From positions 1 through 24,140 of the forward strand of contig JBLINQ010000076.1 of NCBI GenBank assembly GCA_047639315.1: a stretch of 24,140 nucleotides of DNA, written 5' to 3'. This DNA comes from S139-23 sp047639315 (GTDB lineage Bacteria > Planctomycetota > GCA-002687715 > DRQF01). Position 1 is the first letter of the stretch. Each line of letters starts with the position of its first letter. The notes beneath the pieces were generated by a model. The model was not told the origin of the DNA, searched no databases, and worked only from the letters and a program-made list of their open reading frames with translations. Below, one piece after another: positions 22,901-24,140 of this stretch. Made by a program: the position numbers and the translations under genes.

Positions 22901-24140
22901 TTAGCTACCGACGTCGAATTTCGCCAAGAACTCGTCGTTGCACTCAGTTTTTTCCATCCGCTCAACTAAGAGAGTCATGGCTTCTGTTGGCTTCAGCTGG
23001 TTCAAGACGCGACGTAAGACTGTCACTTTTCGTAACGTCTCGTCGGTCAAGAGCTTCTCTTCTTTTCGAGTGCCGGAAGCGGTGATGTCAATGGCGGGAA
23101 AGACACGGTTATTTGCCAGTTTGCGTGACAAAATCAGTTCCATGTTACCCGTGCCCTTGAACTCTTCGAAGATCACCTGGTCCATGCGGCTACCAGTTTC
23201 GATCAATGCCGTAGCGATGATCGTAAGGCTTCCACCATTTTCGATCTTGCGAGCCGCGCCAAAGAAGGCCTTTGGTTTGGCCAGTGTCTTGGCGTCGACA
23301 CCACCAGACAAGATGCGGCCACTATGCTTGGTTTCGTTGTTGTAGGCCCGACCAAGACGCGTGATCGAGTCGAGCAAACAAACAACGTCATGGCCTGCTT
23401 CGACCTGTCGTTTCAGTTTCTCAAGGACCATCTCAGTGACGCGCACATGATTGGCGGTCCCTTCGTCCAGGCAACTGGCAACAACTTCTGCTGTCGTGCT
23501 CCGTTTGAAGTCTGTGACTTCTTCTGGACGTTCATCGATGAGAAGGACGATGACTTTAGATTGGGGATGACTGGCAGCAATTGCGTTAGCCATCTTCTGC
23601 ATGATCACTGTCTTGCCAGTACGTGGTGGCGCAACGATCAAGGCCCGTTGGCCAAACCCAATCGGCGTCAACAAGTCGACGATCCGCATGGAAATATCAG
23701 ACTCAACCGAAGTTTCCAATTCGAATTTCTGGTGAGGATCACAGGCGACCAAGCTCTTAAATGGAGTTTCACCATCATGGAGTTCTGGATCTTTTGCATT
23801 GATCGTCAGGACACGATGGAGAGTCGGCTTTTGAGTCCGCTTACGAGCCGGCGCGACATCACCTTCAATGATACTTCCAGAGCGAATCCGGTATTTACGA
23901 ACCAACGAGGTCGGGACGTAGACGTCCTTGTCATTGGGGAGAAAGTAGTTTTCGGGGAAGCGCAAGAAACCAAAACCATCTTTCATGATTTCGATTTGAC
24001 CGGTGCGGCGTTCGAGCAGTTCTTCAGGAACATTCTGAGTGTCATTGCGTTCTTGGCGATTGCCACCGCCACCGCCACTACGCCGGCCTCGATTGTTGCT
24101 GTTGCTGTTGCTGTTGCTGTTGTTTCGATTACCGCTGCGG
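22901..24140 (-). CDS. rho: Transcription termination factor Rho (N-terminus cut by window edge)
   Basis: Rho is the hexameric RNA-dependent ATPase that ends transcription. The frame is open to the window edge, so the apparent start ATG at 23986 is internal. The 412 visible residues begin with a low-complexity Asn/Ser/Arg/Gly stretch (about 1-26), then ELLERRTGQIEIMKDGFGFLR and DVYVPTSLVRKYRIRSG, the cold-shock-like RNA-binding domain. The ATPase core has Walker A APPRTGKT, Walker B VVCLLDSITRLGRAYN, the GGVDAKTLAKPKAFFGAARKIENGGSLTIIATAL stretch and FEEFKGTGNMEL with the arginine-finger region. The end MEKTECNDEFLAKF is typical. Motifs for activity are intact. Confidence 0.96.
   Translation of the reverse strand, partial: RSGNRNNSNSNSNSNNRGRRSGGGGGNRQERNDTQNVPEELLERRTGQIEIMKDGFGFLRFPENYFLPNDKDVYVPTSLVRKYRIRSGSIIEGDVAPARKRTQKPTLHRVLTINAKDPELHDGETPFKSLVACDPHQKFELETSVESDISMRIVDLLTPIGFGQRALIVAPPRTGKTVIMQKMANAIAASHPQSKVIVLLIDERPEEVTDFKRSTTAEVVASCLDEGTANHVRVTEMVLEKLKRQVEAGHDVVCLLDSITRLGRAYNNETKHSGRILSGGVDAKTLAKPKAFFGAARKIENGGSLTIIATALIETGSRMDQVIFEEFKGTGNMELILSRKLANNRVFPAIDITASGTRKEEKLLTDETLRKVTVLRRVLNQLKPTEAMTLLVERMEKTECNDEFLAKFDVGS
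24095..24124 (+). repeat. Hexanucleotide microsatellite (GTTGCT)4 GTTGTT inside rho
   Basis: Four perfect copies plus one variant encode alternating Asn-Ser on the minus strand (AAC AGC codons). Such tracts can change in length by slippage without breaking the frame, since the unit is six bases. Confidence 0.9.

Noticed and set aside
22708..22965. Minus-strand 85-codon frame downstream of rho
   Set aside because: It overlaps the rho end in another frame, has no recognisable domain and has no good ribosome site.
24095..24124. Short tandem repeat considered as a CRISPR or attachment site
   Set aside because: The unit is 6 bp with no spacers, and it lies in frame inside rho as Asn-Ser codons.

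Overview
The window looks like chromosome from a Planctomycetota-type bacterium with mid-range GC. That placement is an inference. It rests on a TPR protein carrying two RNA-polymerase alpha-CTD-like domains, Gld-like ABC genes with a DUF4340 partner, secreted beta-helix proteins with a choice-of-anchor-Q-like end, and housekeeping genes that are intact but in unusual company. I see no rRNA, tRNA, CRISPR array, transposase or phage genes. Most genes lie on the minus strand. Only the TPR/alpha-CTD gene, ruvA and rpmH are on the plus strand.

Layout. (A) 1-5106, minus: a compact run reading ffh, rpsP, an endonuclease III-like gene with a histone-H1-like tail, maf, a small membrane protein, a DUF192 lipoprotein, and the start of an S41 (CtpA-like) protease cut by the window edge. 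It begins as the classical ffh-rpsP pair, but rimM, trmD and rplS do not follow. (B) 5107-6908, plus: a long leader with a possible 19-codon upstream ORF and hairpins, the TPR/double alpha-CTD gene, and a strong intrinsic terminator. (C) 6960-7553, plus: a lone ruvA, converging with region D across 17-18 bp. (D) 14025-7572, minus: a PQQ-propeller lipoprotein, acylphosphatase, ABC ATPase, ABC-2 permease, a GldG-like protein and a DUF4340 protein, mostly joined by 4-17 nt overlaps or short gaps. (E) 18623-14166, minus: an ECF sigma factor, a membrane zinc-finger anti-sigma protein with a large HEAT-like region, a secreted protein with a duplicated secretin-N-like module, and a zinc-ribbon/PspC membrane protein. 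(F) 18726-22551: two secreted proteins flanking rpmH (50S L34), which is only 44 codons long and has its own promoter, leader hairpins and terminator. (G) 22901-24140, minus: rho, with a low-complexity Asn/Ser/Arg/Gly N-terminal segment, cut by the window edge.

How the genes may work together. Region D looks like one envelope export or assembly machine: ATPase, permease and two membrane-anchored extracytoplasmic partners. Region E looks like an envelope-sensing unit in which the anti-sigma protein has an extracytoplasmic HEAT-like region that could read the state of the co-transcribed secretin-N-like protein. This is the best candidate here for an undescribed system. The other leading oddities are the endonuclease III-like protein, whose iron-sulphur cysteines are intact although its catalytic helix-hairpin-helix and Asp are not recognisable, and the TPR protein with two alpha-CTD copies.
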